Shown piece after piece: positions 41,733-52,830 of a stretch of DNA of 64,000 nt. The position numbers and the translations under genes are program-made. The notes under the pieces were generated by a model that was given only the letters and a program-made list of their open reading frames with translations, did not search any database and was not told where the DNA came from. Position 1 is the first letter of the stretch. Every line of letters begins with the position of its first letter. The stretch lies in assembly GCF_004339665.1 (NCBI RefSeq), contig NZ_SMMU01000004.1, positions 124,001 to 188,000 of the forward strand, read 5' to 3'. Source of the stretch: Azotobacter chroococcum (lineage in GTDB: Bacteria > Pseudomonadota > Gammaproteobacteria > Pseudomonadales > Pseudomonadaceae).

Positions 41733-42325
41733 CAGAGAAAGGGGCTGAGCGCGCGCGGCATGCCGCTCATGGCGGCGAGGTTGTTGATCACCAGCATGTC
41801 GACCAGGTTCAGCGCGATGAACGCGAAGATCGGCGAGATGTCCAGCCCGCCGAGGTTCGGCAGGATACGGCGGATCGGCGACAGCAGGGGCTCGCAGATC
41901 TGGTTGACCAGCTGCGCGGCCGGGTTGTAGCTGCTGGGGGCGACCCAGGAGAGGATCACGCTGACGATCAGGGCGAAGAAGAACACCTTGAGAAACAGCG
42001 AGGTGACGCCGATCGCCGACCAGAGCAGCAGCGGCAGCAGATAGCCGCCGACGCCGTAGCCCATCAGCAGCAGGACGCCGATCATCAGCGCCAGCTGGAC
42101 CAGGATGGCCAGCACCAGGGAGGCGAAGTCCAGCCCGCCGAAGCCGGGCACGACCCGCCGCAGCGGCTTGAGCAGCGGCTGGGTGGCCTTGACCACGAAT
42201 TGGCTGAGGGGGTTGTAGAAGTCGGCGCGCACCAGCTGGAGGATGAAGCGCAGCAGGACGATCAGCAGGTAGAGGCTGCCGAGGGTCTGCACGAGGTAGA
42301 TGACCGCAGTGTTCATTCCATTCAT
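41732..42325 (-). CDS. yggT: YggT family membrane protein
   Basis: A 197-residue inner-membrane protein with two YggT repeats of about 90 residues, each with transmembrane helices and the YNP...PLL-P-R motif (DFYNPLSQFVVKATQPLLKPLRR and SYNPAAQLVNQICEPLLSPIRR). The family is linked to osmotic tolerance and cell shape; the molecular role is unknown. Follows proC by 12 bases. Confidence 0.93.
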   Translation of the reverse strand: MNGMNTAVIYLVQTLGSLYLLIVLLRFILQLVRADFYNPLSQFVVKATQPLLKPLRRVVPGFGGLDFASLVLAILVQLALMIGVLLLMGYGVGGYLLPLLLWSAIGVTSLFLKVFFFALIVSVILSWVAPSSYNPAAQLVNQICEPLLSPIRRILPNLGGLDISPIFAFIALNLVDMLVINNLAAMSGMPRALSPFL

Positions 42326-42337
42326 CGGGTAGGCTCC

Positions 42338-43156
42338 TTATCGGCCCAGCTGTTCGGCCAGTTCGGCGGAGCGTCGGGCAGCGGCGTCCAGCGCCTGCTG
42401 CACCAGGGCTTCGAAACCGCCGGCCTGGAAGGTGTTGATTGCCGCCTCGGTGGTGCCGTTCGGCGAGGTCACCCGGCGGCGCAGTTCGGCGGCGTCGACG
42501 CCGCTTTCGGTGGCCATGCGCGCGGCGCCCAGGGCGGTCTGCAGGGTCAGCTGCGCGGCGGTTTCGTGCGGCAGGCCGAGACGCTCGCCGGCGGCGGTCA
42601 TGGCCTCCATGAGCAGGAAGAAATAGGCCGGGCCGCTGCCGGAGACGGCGGTCACCGCATCGATCAGACGTTCCTCGTCGAGCCACAGGGCGAGGCCGAC
42701 CGCACCGAGCAGCTGTTCGGCCTGCTGGCGCTGGGCCGCGGACACCCGGGGGTTGGCGAACAGGCCGCTGACGCCCTGGCGCAGCAGCGCCGGGGTGTTC
42801 GGCATGCAGCGCACCACGGGGCGCTCGCCCAGCCAGGCTTCGAGGCTGGCGCAGGTGATGCCGGCGGCGATGGAGACGATCACTTGTTCCGGACGCAGGT
42901 GGATGGCGAGCGCCTGGCAGACCGCCTTCATCACCTGTGGCTTGACCGCCAGCACCACCACGTCGGCGCCGGCGGCGGCTTCGGCGTTGTCGGCGAACAG
43001 CTCGATGCCGTGCTCGGCGGCGATGAGGGCGCGCCGCTCGGCGCCCGGGTCGCTGGCGCGGATCGCGGTGGCCGGCAGGCCCTGGGCGCGCAGCCCGCCG
43101 ATCAGGCTGGCGGCCATGTTGCCGGCGCCGATGAAGGCGATGCGGGTGTCACTCAT
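42338..43156 (-). CDS. proC: Pyrroline-5-carboxylate reductase
   Basis: A 272-residue enzyme for the last step of proline synthesis. Rossmann motif IAFIGAGNMAASLIGG at the start, VVLAVKPQVM, and the C-terminal VSGSGPAYFFLLMEAM and TSPNGTTEAAI block. Follows yggS by 17 bases. Confidence 0.97.
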   Translation of the reverse strand: MSDTRIAFIGAGNMAASLIGGLRAQGLPATAIRASDPGAERRALIAAEHGIELFADNAEAAAGADVVVLAVKPQVMKAVCQALAIHLRPEQVIVSIAAGITCASLEAWLGERPVVRCMPNTPALLRQGVSGLFANPRVSAAQRQQAEQLLGAVGLALWLDEERLIDAVTAVSGSGPAYFFLLMEAMTAAGERLGLPHETAAQLTLQTALGAARMATESGVDAAELRRRVTSPNGTTEAAINTFQAGGFEALVQQALDAAARRSAELAEQLGR

Positions 43157-43173
43157 GAGGGACTTTCCTTTAT

Positions 43174-43866
43174 CTAGCGGGAAGGCTGCCCGTAGTCGCG
43201 GGCGCCGAACAGGGCGGTGCCGATGCGCACCCAGGTGGCGCCTTCGGCGATGGCGGCCTCCAGGTCGTGGCTCATGCCCATGGAGAGGGTGTCGAGATCG
43301 AGGCCGAGGCCGTCCTTCAGCTCGCGCAGGCGGGCGAAGGCGGCGCGCTGGGCGGTCGGGTCGTCGGTCGGTTCGGGAATCGCCATCAGTCCGCGCAGGC
43401 GCAGGTTGGGCAGCTCCGCCACGGCGCGGGCGAGTTCCGCCAGTTCCGCGGGCGCGCAGCCGGACTTGCTCGCCTCGCCGCTGACGTTGACCTGCAGGCA
43501 GAGGTTCAGCGGCGGCAGGTCGGTCGGGCGCTGTTCGGACAGGCGCTGGGCGATCTTCAGCCGGTCCACCGCGTGGACCCAGGCGAAATGCTCGGCGATG
43601 GCGCGGGTCTTGTTGGACTGGATCGGCCCGATGAAATGCCAGGTCAGCGCCAGGTCGGCCAGCTCGGCCTGCTTGGCCAGGGCCTCCTGCAGGTAGTTCT
43701 CGCCGAAGTCGCGCTGGCCGCAGGCGAAGGCCTCGCGCAAATCGTTCGCCGGCTTGGTCTTGCTCACGGCCAGCAGCTGCACGTCCTGCGGATCGCGCCC
43801 GGAAGCTTGCGCCGCCTCACGGATACGCGCGCGAACCTTTGCAACACTCTCTGGGATCGTGGACAT
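43174..43866 (-). CDS. yggS: PLP homeostasis protein YggS (PLPBP)
   Basis: A 230-residue PLP-binding TIM-barrel protein. The lysine that binds PLP is in LLAVSKTKPAND; HFIGPIQSNKTR and LSMGMSHDLEAAI are conserved. It balances vitamin B6 and has no known catalytic activity. Divergent from pilT with 71 bases between. Confidence 0.96.
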   Translation of the reverse strand: MSTIPESVAKVRARIREAAQASGRDPQDVQLLAVSKTKPANDLREAFACGQRDFGENYLQEALAKQAELADLALTWHFIGPIQSNKTRAIAEHFAWVHAVDRLKIAQRLSEQRPTDLPPLNLCLQVNVSGEASKSGCAPAELAELARAVAELPNLRLRGLMAIPEPTDDPTAQRAAFARLRELKDGLGLDLDTLSMGMSHDLEAAIAEGATWVRIGTALFGARDYGQPSR

Positions 43867-43937
43867 TTGTGCCGTTTCCTGCCCGGGCCGCCGGTTGTCG
43901 CGGCATTCTACCCGCTTGTTTGTGATTGGGGACCCCC

Positions 43938-44972
43938 ATGGACATTACCGAGCTGCTCGCCTTCAGCGCTAAGCAGGGCGCGTCGGACCTGCACCTCTCC
44001 GCCGGTCTGCCGCCGATGATCCGTGTCGACGGCGACGTGCGCCGGATCAACCTGCCGCCGATGGATCACAAGCAGGTGCACGCGCTGATCTACGACATCA
44101 TGAACGACAAGCAGCGCAAGGATTACGAGGAGTTCCTCGAAACCGACTTCTCCTTCGAGGTGCCGGGCGTGGCGCGCTTCCGGGTCAACGCCTTCAACCA
44201 GAACCGCGGTGCCGGCGCGGTGTTCCGGACCATTCCGTCGCGCGTTTTGAGCATGGACGACCTGGGGATGGGCGAGGTGTTCAAGAAGATCACCGAGGTG
44301 CCGCGCGGCCTGGTGCTGGTCACCGGCCCCACCGGCTCGGGCAAGTCGACCACCCTGGCGGCCATGCTCGACTACCTGAACGCCAACAAGCACCACCACA
44401 TCCTCACCATCGAGGACCCGATCGAATTCGTCCACGAATCGAAGAAGTGCCTGATCAACCAGCGCGAGGTGCACCGCGACACCCTGGGGTTCGCCGGGGC
44501 GCTGCGTTCGGCGCTGCGCGAGGACCCGGACGTCATCCTGGTCGGCGAGATGCGCGACCTGGAAACCATCCGCCTGGCGCTGACTGCCGCGGAAACCGGT
44601 CACCTGGTGTTCGGCACCCTGCACACTACCTCGGCGGCCAAGACCATCGACCGGGTGGTCGACGTGTTCCCCGCGGAGGAGAAGTCGATGGTCCGCTCGA
44701 TGCTCTCCGAATCGCTGCAGGCGGTGATCTCCCAGACCCTGCTGAAGAAGGTCGGCGGCGGCCGGGTGGCGGCCCACGAGATCATGATCGGCACCCCGGC
44801 GATCCGCAACCTGATCCGCGAGGACAAGGTGGCGCAGATGTACTCGGCGATCCAGACCGGCGGCTCGATTGGCATGCAGACCCTGGACATGTGCCTGAAG
44901 AGCCTGCTGTCCAGGGGCGCGATCACCCGCGAGAACGCCCGCGAGAAGGCGAAGATTCCCGACAACTTCTAA
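43938..44972 (+). CDS. pilT: Type IV pilus retraction ATPase PilT
   Basis: A 344-residue hexameric cytoplasmic motor that powers pilus retraction and twitching. Walker A GPTGSGKST (about 129-137), Asp box ILTIEDPIEF, Walker B ILVGEMRDLETI, His box GHLVFGTLHTTSA, and the C-terminal AIRNLIRE motif that is required for retraction. ATG at 43938. pilU follows 43 bases later. Confidence 0.98.
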   Translation: MDITELLAFSAKQGASDLHLSAGLPPMIRVDGDVRRINLPPMDHKQVHALIYDIMNDKQRKDYEEFLETDFSFEVPGVARFRVNAFNQNRGAGAVFRTIPSRVLSMDDLGMGEVFKKITEVPRGLVLVTGPTGSGKSTTLAAMLDYLNANKHHHILTIEDPIEFVHESKKCLINQREVHRDTLGFAGALRSALREDPDVILVGEMRDLETIRLALTAAETGHLVFGTLHTTSAAKTIDRVVDVFPAEEKSMVRSMLSESLQAVISQTLLKKVGGGRVAAHEIMIGTPAIRNLIREDKVAQMYSAIQTGGSIGMQTLDMCLKSLLSRGAITRENAREKAKIPDNF

Positions 44973-45015
44973 GTAAGCGCCGCTTCTTGCGCGGGCGCGA
45001 CAGGCGATTACGACC

Positions 45016-46161
45016 ATGGAATTCGAAAAGCTGCTGCGCCTGATGATGGAGAAGGGCGCTTCCGATCTGTTCATCACCGCGGGCATGCCGCCGTCGATGA
45101 AGCTCAACGGGCGCCTGGTGCCGGTGACCCGCAACCCGCTGTCGCCGGAGCAGGCCCGGGAAACCGTGTTCGCGGTGATGAACGAACAGCAGCGCCGCGA
45201 GTTCGCCGCCTGCCACGAGTGCAACTTCGCCATCAGCGCCCGTGGCATCGGCCGCTTCCGGGTCAGCGCCTTCTACCAGCGCAACCTGGCGGGGATGGTG
45301 CTGCGGCGCATCGAGACGCGCATCCCGACCTTCGATGAGCTCCAGCTGCCCGAGGTACTGCGCGAGCTGTCGATGACCAAGCGCGGCCTGGTGCTGTTCG
45401 TCGGCGCCACCGGCACCGGCAAGTCCACCTCGCTGGCGGCGATGATCGGCTATCGCAACCAGAACAGCAGCGGCCACATCATCTCCATCGAGGACCCGAT
45501 CGAGTTCATCCACCAGCACCAGGGCTGCATCGTCACCCAGCGCGAGGTGGGCATCGACACCGAGTCCTTCGAGGTGGCGCTGAAGAACACCCTGCGCCAG
45601 GCGCCGGACGTGATCATGGTCGGCGAGATCCGCACCCGCGAAACCATGGACTACGCGGTGGCCTTCGCCGAGACCGGCCACCTGTGCCTGGCCACCCTGC
45701 ATGCCAACAACGCCAACCAGGCGCTCGACCGGATCATCAACTTCTTCCCCGCCGACCGTCACCACCAGGTGTGGATGGACCTGTCGCTGAACCTGCGCGC
45801 CATCGTCGCCCAGCAGCTGATCCCGACGCCGGACGGCAAGGGGCGCCGGGCGGTGATCGAGGTGCTGATCAATACCCCGCTGGTCGCCGACCTGATCCGC
45901 AAGGGCGAGGTCCACGAGCTCAAGGCGGTGATGAAGCGCTCCACCGAACAGGGCATGCAGACCTTCGACCAGGCGCTGTACCAGCTCTACAGCCAGGGCG
46001 AGATCACCTACGAGGAAGCCCTGCGCCACGCCGACTCGGCCAACGACCTGCGCCTGATGATCAAGCTGGAGTCGGAGACCGACAGCCGGCACCTGGAGAG
46101 CGTGGCCGACGGGCTCAGCCTGCAGGCCAGCGAGGAGGACACCGGCCGGCGCATGCGCTGA
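45016..46161 (+). CDS. pilU: Type IV pilus ATPase PilU
   Basis: A 381-residue PilT paralogue that assists retraction under load. Walker A GATGTGKST, IISIEDPIEFIHQHQGC, VMVGEIRTRETM and GHLCLATLHANNA are visible. It has the longer C-terminal tail of PilU (SLQASEEDTGRRMR). Confidence 0.97.
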   Translation: MEFEKLLRLMMEKGASDLFITAGMPPSMKLNGRLVPVTRNPLSPEQARETVFAVMNEQQRREFAACHECNFAISARGIGRFRVSAFYQRNLAGMVLRRIETRIPTFDELQLPEVLRELSMTKRGLVLFVGATGTGKSTSLAAMIGYRNQNSSGHIISIEDPIEFIHQHQGCIVTQREVGIDTESFEVALKNTLRQAPDVIMVGEIRTRETMDYAVAFAETGHLCLATLHANNANQALDRIINFFPADRHHQVWMDLSLNLRAIVAQQLIPTPDGKGRRAVIEVLINTPLVADLIRKGEVHELKAVMKRSTEQGMQTFDQALYQLYSQGEITYEEALRHADSANDLRLMIKLESETDSRHLESVADGLSLQASEEDTGRRMR

Positions 46162-46242
46162 AGGGCCGGAGCTGCCGCAGGGCAGGGTCCTTGCCGTCGC
46201 GGCCGCCTTCGCCCATCCTGAATGTCTTTCGGGAGATTCGTC

Positions 46243-46644
46243 ATGCAGCTTCAGGACACCCACAGCAAGCTCATCGGCTACCTGCTGTGGATCTTCGGCT
46301 TTCTCGGCGCGCACCGCTTCTACTACGGCCGTCCGCTGACCGGGACGATCTGGTTCTTCACCCTCGGCCTGCTCGGCATCGGCTGGCTGATCGACCTGTT
46401 CCTGATCCCGTCGATGGACCGCGAGGCGGACCTGCGCTTTCATGCCGGCTCCACCGACTACAACATCGCCTGGCTGCTGCTGACCTTCCTCGGCGTCTTC
46501 GGCGTGCACCGCATGTACCTGGGCAAGTGGCTGACCGGCCTGCTCTACCTGCTGACCGGTGGCCTGTTCCTGATCGGCGTGCTCTACGACTTCTGGACGC
46601 TGAACGAGCAGGTATCCCTGCGCAACGCCCAACGGAGCTATTGA
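46243..46644 (+). CDS. TM2-domain membrane protein
   Basis: A 133-residue inner-membrane protein with two TM2 domains (KLIGYLLWIFGFLGAHRFYYGR and TFLGVFGVHRMYLGKWLTG). Function unknown. GGGAG 8 bases upstream supports the ATG at 46243 over the one at 46222. Confidence 0.88.
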   Translation: MQLQDTHSKLIGYLLWIFGFLGAHRFYYGRPLTGTIWFFTLGLLGIGWLIDLFLIPSMDREADLRFHAGSTDYNIAWLLLTFLGVFGVHRMYLGKWLTGLLYLLTGGLFLIGVLYDFWTLNEQVSLRNAQRSY

Positions 46645-46654
46645 TCCCCACAAA

Positions 46655-46684
46655 GACGAGGCCCGCCGGTTGGCGGGCCTCGTC
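46655..46684. terminator. Hairpin between convergent TM2 gene and pyrC'
   Basis: A perfect 13-base stem GACGAGGCCCGCC / GGCGGGCCTCGTC with a GGTT loop. No long T-run, but strong and placed between converging operons. Confidence 0.75.
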
Positions 46685-46710
46685 GTCGTGCGGGCGCTGC
46701 GCAGGCAGCC

Positions 46711-47981
46711 TCAGGCCTGGTAGCTGATCCGCCCGTCGAGCAGGGTGTAGCGCACCGCGCCGGGCAGGACGTGGCCGATGAACGGGCAGTTGCGGCCCTT
46801 GGACAGCCAGTGCTCGCCGGCCAGGGTGGCGGCCTCCGGGTCGAACAGCACCAGGTCGGCCGGGGCGCCGGCCGCGAGGCTCCCGGCTGGCAGGCGCAGG
46901 GCCTGGGCCGGGCCGTGGGTGAGGCGGGCGAGCAGGGTCGGCAGGTCGAGCACGCCTTCCTGGACCAGGCTCAGGGCCAGCGGCAGCAGCAGTTCGACGC
47001 TGCTGATTCCGGGCTCGGTGGCGCCGAACGGGGCCAGCTTGGCATCCGGCTCGTGGGGCTGGTGGTGGCTGGCGATGGCCTGGATGGTGCCGTTCCTGAC
47101 CGCCTCGCGCAGGCCGTCGCGGTCGGCGCGCGAACGCAGCGGCGGCTGCACGTGGTAGAGGCTGGAGAAGTCGGCCAGCGCTTCGTCGGTGAGGATCAGC
47201 TGGTACAGCGCCACGTCGGCGCTCACCGGCAGGCCGCGGGCCTGGGCTTCGGCGATCATCTGCGCGCCGCGAGCGCTGGAGAGCTGGCTGAAGTGGGCGC
47301 GCACGCCGGCCTGCTCGACCAGCAGCAGGTCGCGGGCCAGGGCCACGGTTTCCGCCGTTTCCGGAATGCCCGCCAGTCCCAGGAAGCTGGCCATCGGCCC
47401 TTCGTGGGCGAGGCCGCCCTCGGCGAGGGCGGCGTCCTGGGAGTGGAACACCACGGTCAGGTCGAAGGTGGTGGCGTATTCCAGGGCGCGGCGCAGGTTG
47501 CGGTGGCTGGCGAAGCTGGCCAGGCCGTTGCCGAAGGCGACGCAGCCGGTGTCGCGCAGGGCGACCAGTTCGGCCAGCTGCTCGCCGGCCAGTTCCCGGG
47601 TCAGCGCGCCGACCGGGAAGACCTTGGCGTGGCCGGCTTCGCGGGCGCGGTCGAGGATCAGCTCGACTACCGCCGGGGTGTCCAGCACCGGCTTGGTCAG
47701 CGGCGGGCAGCACAGGCTGGTGACGCCGCCGGCGGCGGCGGCGCGGGTTTCGCTGGCGATGCTGCCCTTGCGGCTGTAGCCGGGCTCGCGCAGGGCGGCC
47801 GACAGGTCGACCAGGCCGGGCGCGGCGATCAGGCCGTGGGCATCGAGGGTCTGCTCGGCTTCGAAGGCGGCCGGCGCCTGGCCGATGGCGGCGATCCTGC
47901 CGTCGGCCAGGTAGAGGTCGGCGACCTGGTCCAGACCGCTGGCCGGGTCGATGACACGGGCGCCGAGGATACGGGTACGCA

Positions 47982-47982
<1 letters not shown>
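46711..47982 (-). CDS. pyrC': Dihydroorotase-like subunit PyrC' (inactive)
   Basis: A 423-residue dihydroorotase-fold protein. The metal-binding HxH of real dihydroorotases (HVHLREPG) is replaced by SAALREPG in GLVDLSAALREPG, so it should not be catalytic. In pseudomonads this PyrC' (PyrX) is a structural partner of aspartate transcarbamoylase, needed for the 12-subunit complex. Its ATG overlaps the pyrB stop (TGATG), so the two subunits are translationally coupled. Confidence 0.92.
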
Positions 47983-48998
<1,016 letters not shown>

Positions 48999-49016
48999 CG
49001 CGAAGGGACTCTTGGG

Positions 49017-49526
49017 TTAGGCGGAGGCAAGGGCCTGGCGCTCGAGGGCGAGCGGTGCGGGGCCGAGCAATTTTACCCGTTCGTCGGGGGCGAGCGACAG
49101 GGTCTGGCCGACCACGTCCGGACGGATCGGCAGCTCGCGGGCGTCGAGGTCGAGCAGGCAGACCAGGGTCACGCTGGCCGGGCGGCCGTAGTCGAACAGT
49201 TCGTTGAGGGCGGCGCGCACGGTGCGGCCGGTCATCAGCACGTCGTCGACCAGCACCAGGTGCTGGCCCTCGATCTCGAAGGGCAGCGCGGAGGGGCGTA
49301 CCTGCGGGTGCAGGCCGCTCTGGGTGAAGTCGTCGCGGTAGAAGGACACGTCGAGCACGCCCAGCGGCTCCTCGCGGCCGAGGGCCGCCAGCAGCGCCTG
49401 GGCAATCCAGACGCCGCCGGTATGGATGCCGATGAAGCGCGGCGTGTCGATGCGGTGGGTCTGCAGGTGGCGTGTCAGCTCGGTGGCCATCCTGGGCAGC
49501 AGCACGGCGGGATCGGGCAGGGTCAT
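49017..49526 (-). CDS. pyrR: PyrR bifunctional regulator / uracil phosphoribosyltransferase
   Basis: A 169-residue member of the PRTase fold; PRPP motif [17 protein letters not shown] and DVSFYRDDF. PyrR controls pyr genes and can salvage uracil. It heads pyrR-pyrB-pyrC'. No clear attenuator hairpin was seen in the 44 bases upstream. Confidence 0.95.
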   Translation of the reverse strand: MTLPDPAVLLPRMATELTRHLQTHRIDTPRFIGIHTGGVWIAQALLAALGREEPLGVLDVSFYRDDFTQSGLHPQVRPSALPFEIEGQHLVLVDDVLMTGRTVRAALNELFDYGRPASVTLVCLLDLDARELPIRPDVVGQTLSLAPDERVKLLGPAPLALERQALASA

Positions 49527-49570
49527 GGGATGGTCTCCTTGGGTGCGCCGCAGGTCGCGGCGCCGCGGTT

Positions 49571-49999
49571 TCAGCCGGCCGGGCGTTTCGCCAGCCAGCC
49601 TTCCAGTAACAGGGCGGCAGCCAGGGCATCCACCGGGCGCTGGCGATAGCCGTCGCGCTGGCCCTGGGCCAGGCGGTGGCCCTTGGCTTCGAAGGTGGTC
49701 AGACGCTCGTCGTGGGTATGCACCGGCAGGTCGAAGCGGCCGTGCAGGCGGCGGGCGAAGCGTTCGGCGCGCGCGCTCATCTCGCTCGGCGTGCCGTCCA
49801 TGTTCAGCGGCAGGCCGACGATGATGGCGTCCGGCTGCCACTCGCGGATCAATTTCTCGATCTGGTTCCAGTCGGGCACGCCGTTCTGCGCCTTGAGCAC
49901 GCAGAGTTCGCGGGCCTGGCCGGTGATCGCCTGGCCGACGGCGACGCCGATCTGCCGGGTGCCGTAGTCGAAGCCGAGCAGCAGGCGCGGCCCGCTCAT
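49571..49999 (-). CDS. ruvX: Holliday-junction-resolvase-like protein RuvX (YqgF)
   Basis: A 142-residue RNase H-fold protein ([44 protein letters not shown]). It is thought to act in 16S rRNA 5' processing. Its start overlaps the algH stop by 4 bases. Confidence 0.94.
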   Translation of the reverse strand: MSGPRLLLGFDYGTRQIGVAVGQAITGQARELCVLKAQNGVPDWNQIEKLIREWQPDAIIVGLPLNMDGTPSEMSARAERFARRLHGRFDLPVHTHDERLTTFEAKGHRLAQGQRDGYRQRPVDALAAALLLEGWLAKRPAG

Positions 50000-50568
50000 G
50001 CGTGGCCGGCCTGGGAGGTCAGCAGGGCGAGGTTGATGCCCAGGTGGGCGGCGGCGGCGGGCAGGCGCTGTTCGGCCGGGGTGTCGAAGAGGATCGCGGG
50101 ATCGGCCGGACAGGTCAGCCAGGTGTTCTGCAGCAGCTCGGCCTCCAGCTGGCCGGCGTCCCAGCCGGCGTAGCCGAGGGCGATCAGGCAGCGCGCCGGG
50201 CCGCTGCCGTCGGCGATCGCCAGCAGCGTGTCCTGGGAAGTGGACAGCGCCAGCCCGTCCAGTTCCAGGGTGGCCTGGAAGCGGTAGCCGGGCGCATGCA
50301 GGACGAAACCGCGGTCGGTCTGTACCGGGCCGCCGGTGTAGATCGGCAGGCCGCGGCGCGCTTCGAGCGTCGGGCTGTCCGGGCTCAGCTGGGCGAGCAC
50401 CTGGCCCAGGTCGAGCTCGCTCGGGCGGTTGACCACCAGGCCCATGGCGCCCTGCTCGTTGTGGTCGACCAGGTAGACGAGGGCCTGTGCGAAATTGGGA
50501 TCGGCCATGTGCGGCATGGCGATCAGGAAATGATTCTTCAGATACTGGGGGGCTGTGTTCATCTTCAT
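49996..50568 (-). CDS. algH: UPF0301 protein AlgH (YqgE)
   Basis: A 190-residue cytoplasmic protein ([57 protein letters not shown]). AlgH was linked to alginate regulation in P. aeruginosa, but its molecular role is unknown. Two ATGs (50568, 50562) are possible starts. Confidence 0.93.
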   Translation of the reverse strand: MKMNTAPQYLKNHFLIAMPHMADPNFAQALVYLVDHNEQGAMGLVVNRPSELDLGQVLAQLSPDSPTLEARRGLPIYTGGPVQTDRGFVLHAPGYRFQATLELDGLALSTSQDTLLAIADGSGPARCLIALGYAGWDAGQLEAELLQNTWLTCPADPAILFDTPAEQRLPAAAAHLGINLALLTSQAGHA

Positions 50569-50648
50569 CGGCCTAGTTTCAAGCTTCGGGGCGCAGGCTT
50601 CAAGAGTGGCACAGGGTGGCGCGGCGAGTCTGCACGGTCGGGCCGGCG

Positions 50649-51542
50649 TCAGTTGCTCGACAGCCGGTCGCCGCGCTCGAAACGCCAGGTGCGGATGATT
50701 TCCAGGCGGTCGATGTCGGCCAGGTCGCCGGTGAACGGGGCGTAGGGGGCGGCCAGCCGGACGATGCGCTGCGCCGCCTGGTCCAGAATGGGCTCGCCGG
50801 AGGATTCCAGGACCAGCACTTCGTGGAGGGTGCCGTCGCGGTTGATCGACACCAGCAGGCGCAGGCTGCCGTAGAGGTGCTGGCGACGGGCATCCTCGGG
50901 GTAGTTGAGGTTGCCGATCCTTTCGACCTTGCGGCGCCATTCGTCCTTGTACCAGGCGCCCTTGTCGCGCATGGTCGAGGCCGCGTTGAGGCGGTGGATC
51001 CGCGGGCGCTTGGCATAGCGTTGGACTTCATTGGCCAGCTCGGCCTCCAGGCTGGCGATCTCGTTGGACAGCTGGGCGCTGTCGAAGGTCGGCGTCGTCG
51101 GCGCGGGCGGGGCCGGCTTGGCCGGCTCGCGCTTGACCGGCGTCTTTTCCGGCTGCGGCTTGTGCGTCGCCACCGCGGCCTTCGGTTCCTGCCTGGGGGC
51201 TGCCGGCGGTGCGGCGGGCGGCGGGGTGACCTGGTTGATCTCGGTGTCCTGGAAGGGCGCGGTCTCGGTGGTCTTGGGTTTCGCCTGGTGTTCCAGGGTG
51301 CCGCTGCCCTGCTGGTTGTCCTGGGCGAGGAAGTCGGCCTCCTTGGGCTTTTCCTCGCTCTTGAAGGTGGACAGGGTGATTTCCAGGGTCTTGCTGACCT
51401 CGGCGGGTTTCGGCAGCCCGAAGCCGAGACCGAGGATCAGGGCCAGGTGCAGCAGCGCGGCAAGGACCAGGGTCAGGCCCAGGCGATCCGCGGGACGGAC
51501 GCCGGGGCGGGCGGGTACGGGCGGAGGAGAGGCTGCGGTCAT
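50649..51542 (-). CDS. tonB3: Energy transducer TonB (TonB3 type)
   Basis: A 297-residue protein with an N-terminal membrane anchor (LGLTLVLAALLHLALILGLGFGL) that has the His of TonB, a Pro/Lys-rich periplasmic linker (about 95-150), a coiled region, and a C-terminal TonB domain (YPEDARRQHLYGSLRLLVSINRDGTLHEV). Its place next to gshB and pilG matches P. aeruginosa tonB3, which affects twitching motility rather than iron uptake. It could also energise the receptor at 815-3052, but that is untested. Confidence 0.9.
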   Translation of the reverse strand: MTAASPPPVPARPGVRPADRLGLTLVLAALLHLALILGLGFGLPKPAEVSKTLEITLSTFKSEEKPKEADFLAQDNQQGSGTLEHQAKPKTTETAPFQDTEINQVTPPPAAPPAAPRQEPKAAVATHKPQPEKTPVKREPAKPAPPAPTTPTFDSAQLSNEIASLEAELANEVQRYAKRPRIHRLNAASTMRDKGAWYKDEWRRKVERIGNLNYPEDARRQHLYGSLRLLVSINRDGTLHEVLVLESSGEPILDQAAQRIVRLAAPYAPFTGDLADIDRLEIIRTWRFERGDRLSSN

Positions 51543-51641
51543 GGCTCTTCGGCTGGCTACGGATTGCCGCGCAGTCTGCCGAGAGGGCGGCGAAAAGTCT
51601 ATGAACCAGGCGGCAGCTTCGTCGCCCCGGCGGTCGGCGGT

Positions 51642-52598
51642 TCAGCTCCTGGCCGCCAGCCTTTGCGCGATCACGTCCATCAGACGTTCGCCGATGCGCG
51701 TGTCGTAGGCGTTGTCGATCTCGCGGATGCAGGTCGGGCTGGTGACGTTGATTTCCGTCAGGTGCTCGCCGATCACGTCGAGGCCGACGAACAGCAGGCC
51801 GCGCCGGCGCAGCTCCGGGCCCACCTGGGCGGCGATCTCGCGGTCGCGCTCGGTCAGCGGCTGGGCCACCCCGCGGCCGCCGGCGGCGAGGTTGCCGCGC
51901 GTCTCGCCGGGGGCCGGAATGCGCGCCAGGCAATAGGGGACGGGTTCGCCGTCGACCATCAGGATGCGCTTGTCGCCGTCCTTGATCGCCGGCAGATAGC
52001 GCTGCGCCATGATCTGCCGGGTGCCGTGCTCGGTCAGTACTTCCAGCATCACCGACAGGTTGGGGTCGCCCTGGCGGTGGCGGAACACCGAGGCCCCGCC
52101 CATCTCGTCCAGTGGTTTGAGAATGACATCACCGTGCTCGGCGGCGAACTCGCGCAGAATGTCGGCGCGGCGGCTCACCAGGGTCGGCGGCGTGAACTGC
52201 GGGAACTGGGTGGCGAAGAACTTCTCGTTGCAGTCGCGCAGGCTCTGCGGGCGGTTGACCACCAGGCAGCCGGCCTTTTCGGCGAGTTCGAGCAGGTAGG
52301 TGGCATACACGTATTCGCTGTTGAAGGGCGGGTCCTTGCGCATCAGCAGCACGTCCAGGTCGGCGAGCGGCGCATCGTTCTCCTCCTCCAGTTCGAACCA
52401 GTGCGCCGGGTCGTCGAACACCTTGAGGGGACGCATCCGCGCGCGGGCCTCGCTGCCGCGCTGGTAGAGATCCTGCGGCTCCATGTAGTGCAGCGACCAG
52501 CCGCGCGCCTGTGCGCTCTGCAGCATGGCCAGCGAGCTGTCCTTCTTGAAGGAGATCTGCGCGATGGGGTCCATGACGATCCCGAGGCGAATGCTCAT
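51642..52598 (-). CDS. gshB: Glutathione synthetase
   Basis: A 318-residue ATP-grasp enzyme that adds glycine to gamma-glutamylcysteine. LGIVMDPIAQISFKKDSSLAML, LMRKDPPFNSEYVYATYLLE, LKPLDEMGGASVFRH and NVTSPTCIREID are conserved. Divergent from pilG with a 232-base gap. Confidence 0.97.
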   Translation of the reverse strand: MSIRLGIVMDPIAQISFKKDSSLAMLQSAQARGWSLHYMEPQDLYQRGSEARARMRPLKVFDDPAHWFELEEENDAPLADLDVLLMRKDPPFNSEYVYATYLLELAEKAGCLVVNRPQSLRDCNEKFFATQFPQFTPPTLVSRRADILREFAAEHGDVILKPLDEMGGASVFRHRQGDPNLSVMLEVLTEHGTRQIMAQRYLPAIKDGDKRILMVDGEPVPYCLARIPAPGETRGNLAAGGRGVAQPLTERDREIAAQVGPELRRRGLLFVGLDVIGEHLTEINVTSPTCIREIDNAYDTRIGERLMDVIAQRLAARS

Positions 52599-52830
52599 GG
52601 GGTGTCCTCCGGGGAAAGGCGGCCGGAATGCCGGCCGGGATGCAAAAAAGAGGGGCCCAGAGTGGCGTCGGCCCGGCGCTCGGTCAAGAAAACCTTGAGC
52701 GAGTGCACGTTTGGATGCGGAGCGAGTGTGCTAAAACGTCCCGGCGATGGGGTGGTCCTTCGCCGGCAAGTCCCAGATGGCCTGGGAGCAACCTGTGGTC
52801 AACGGCTCGGCGGAGCCCGGTAAGGCGAAT

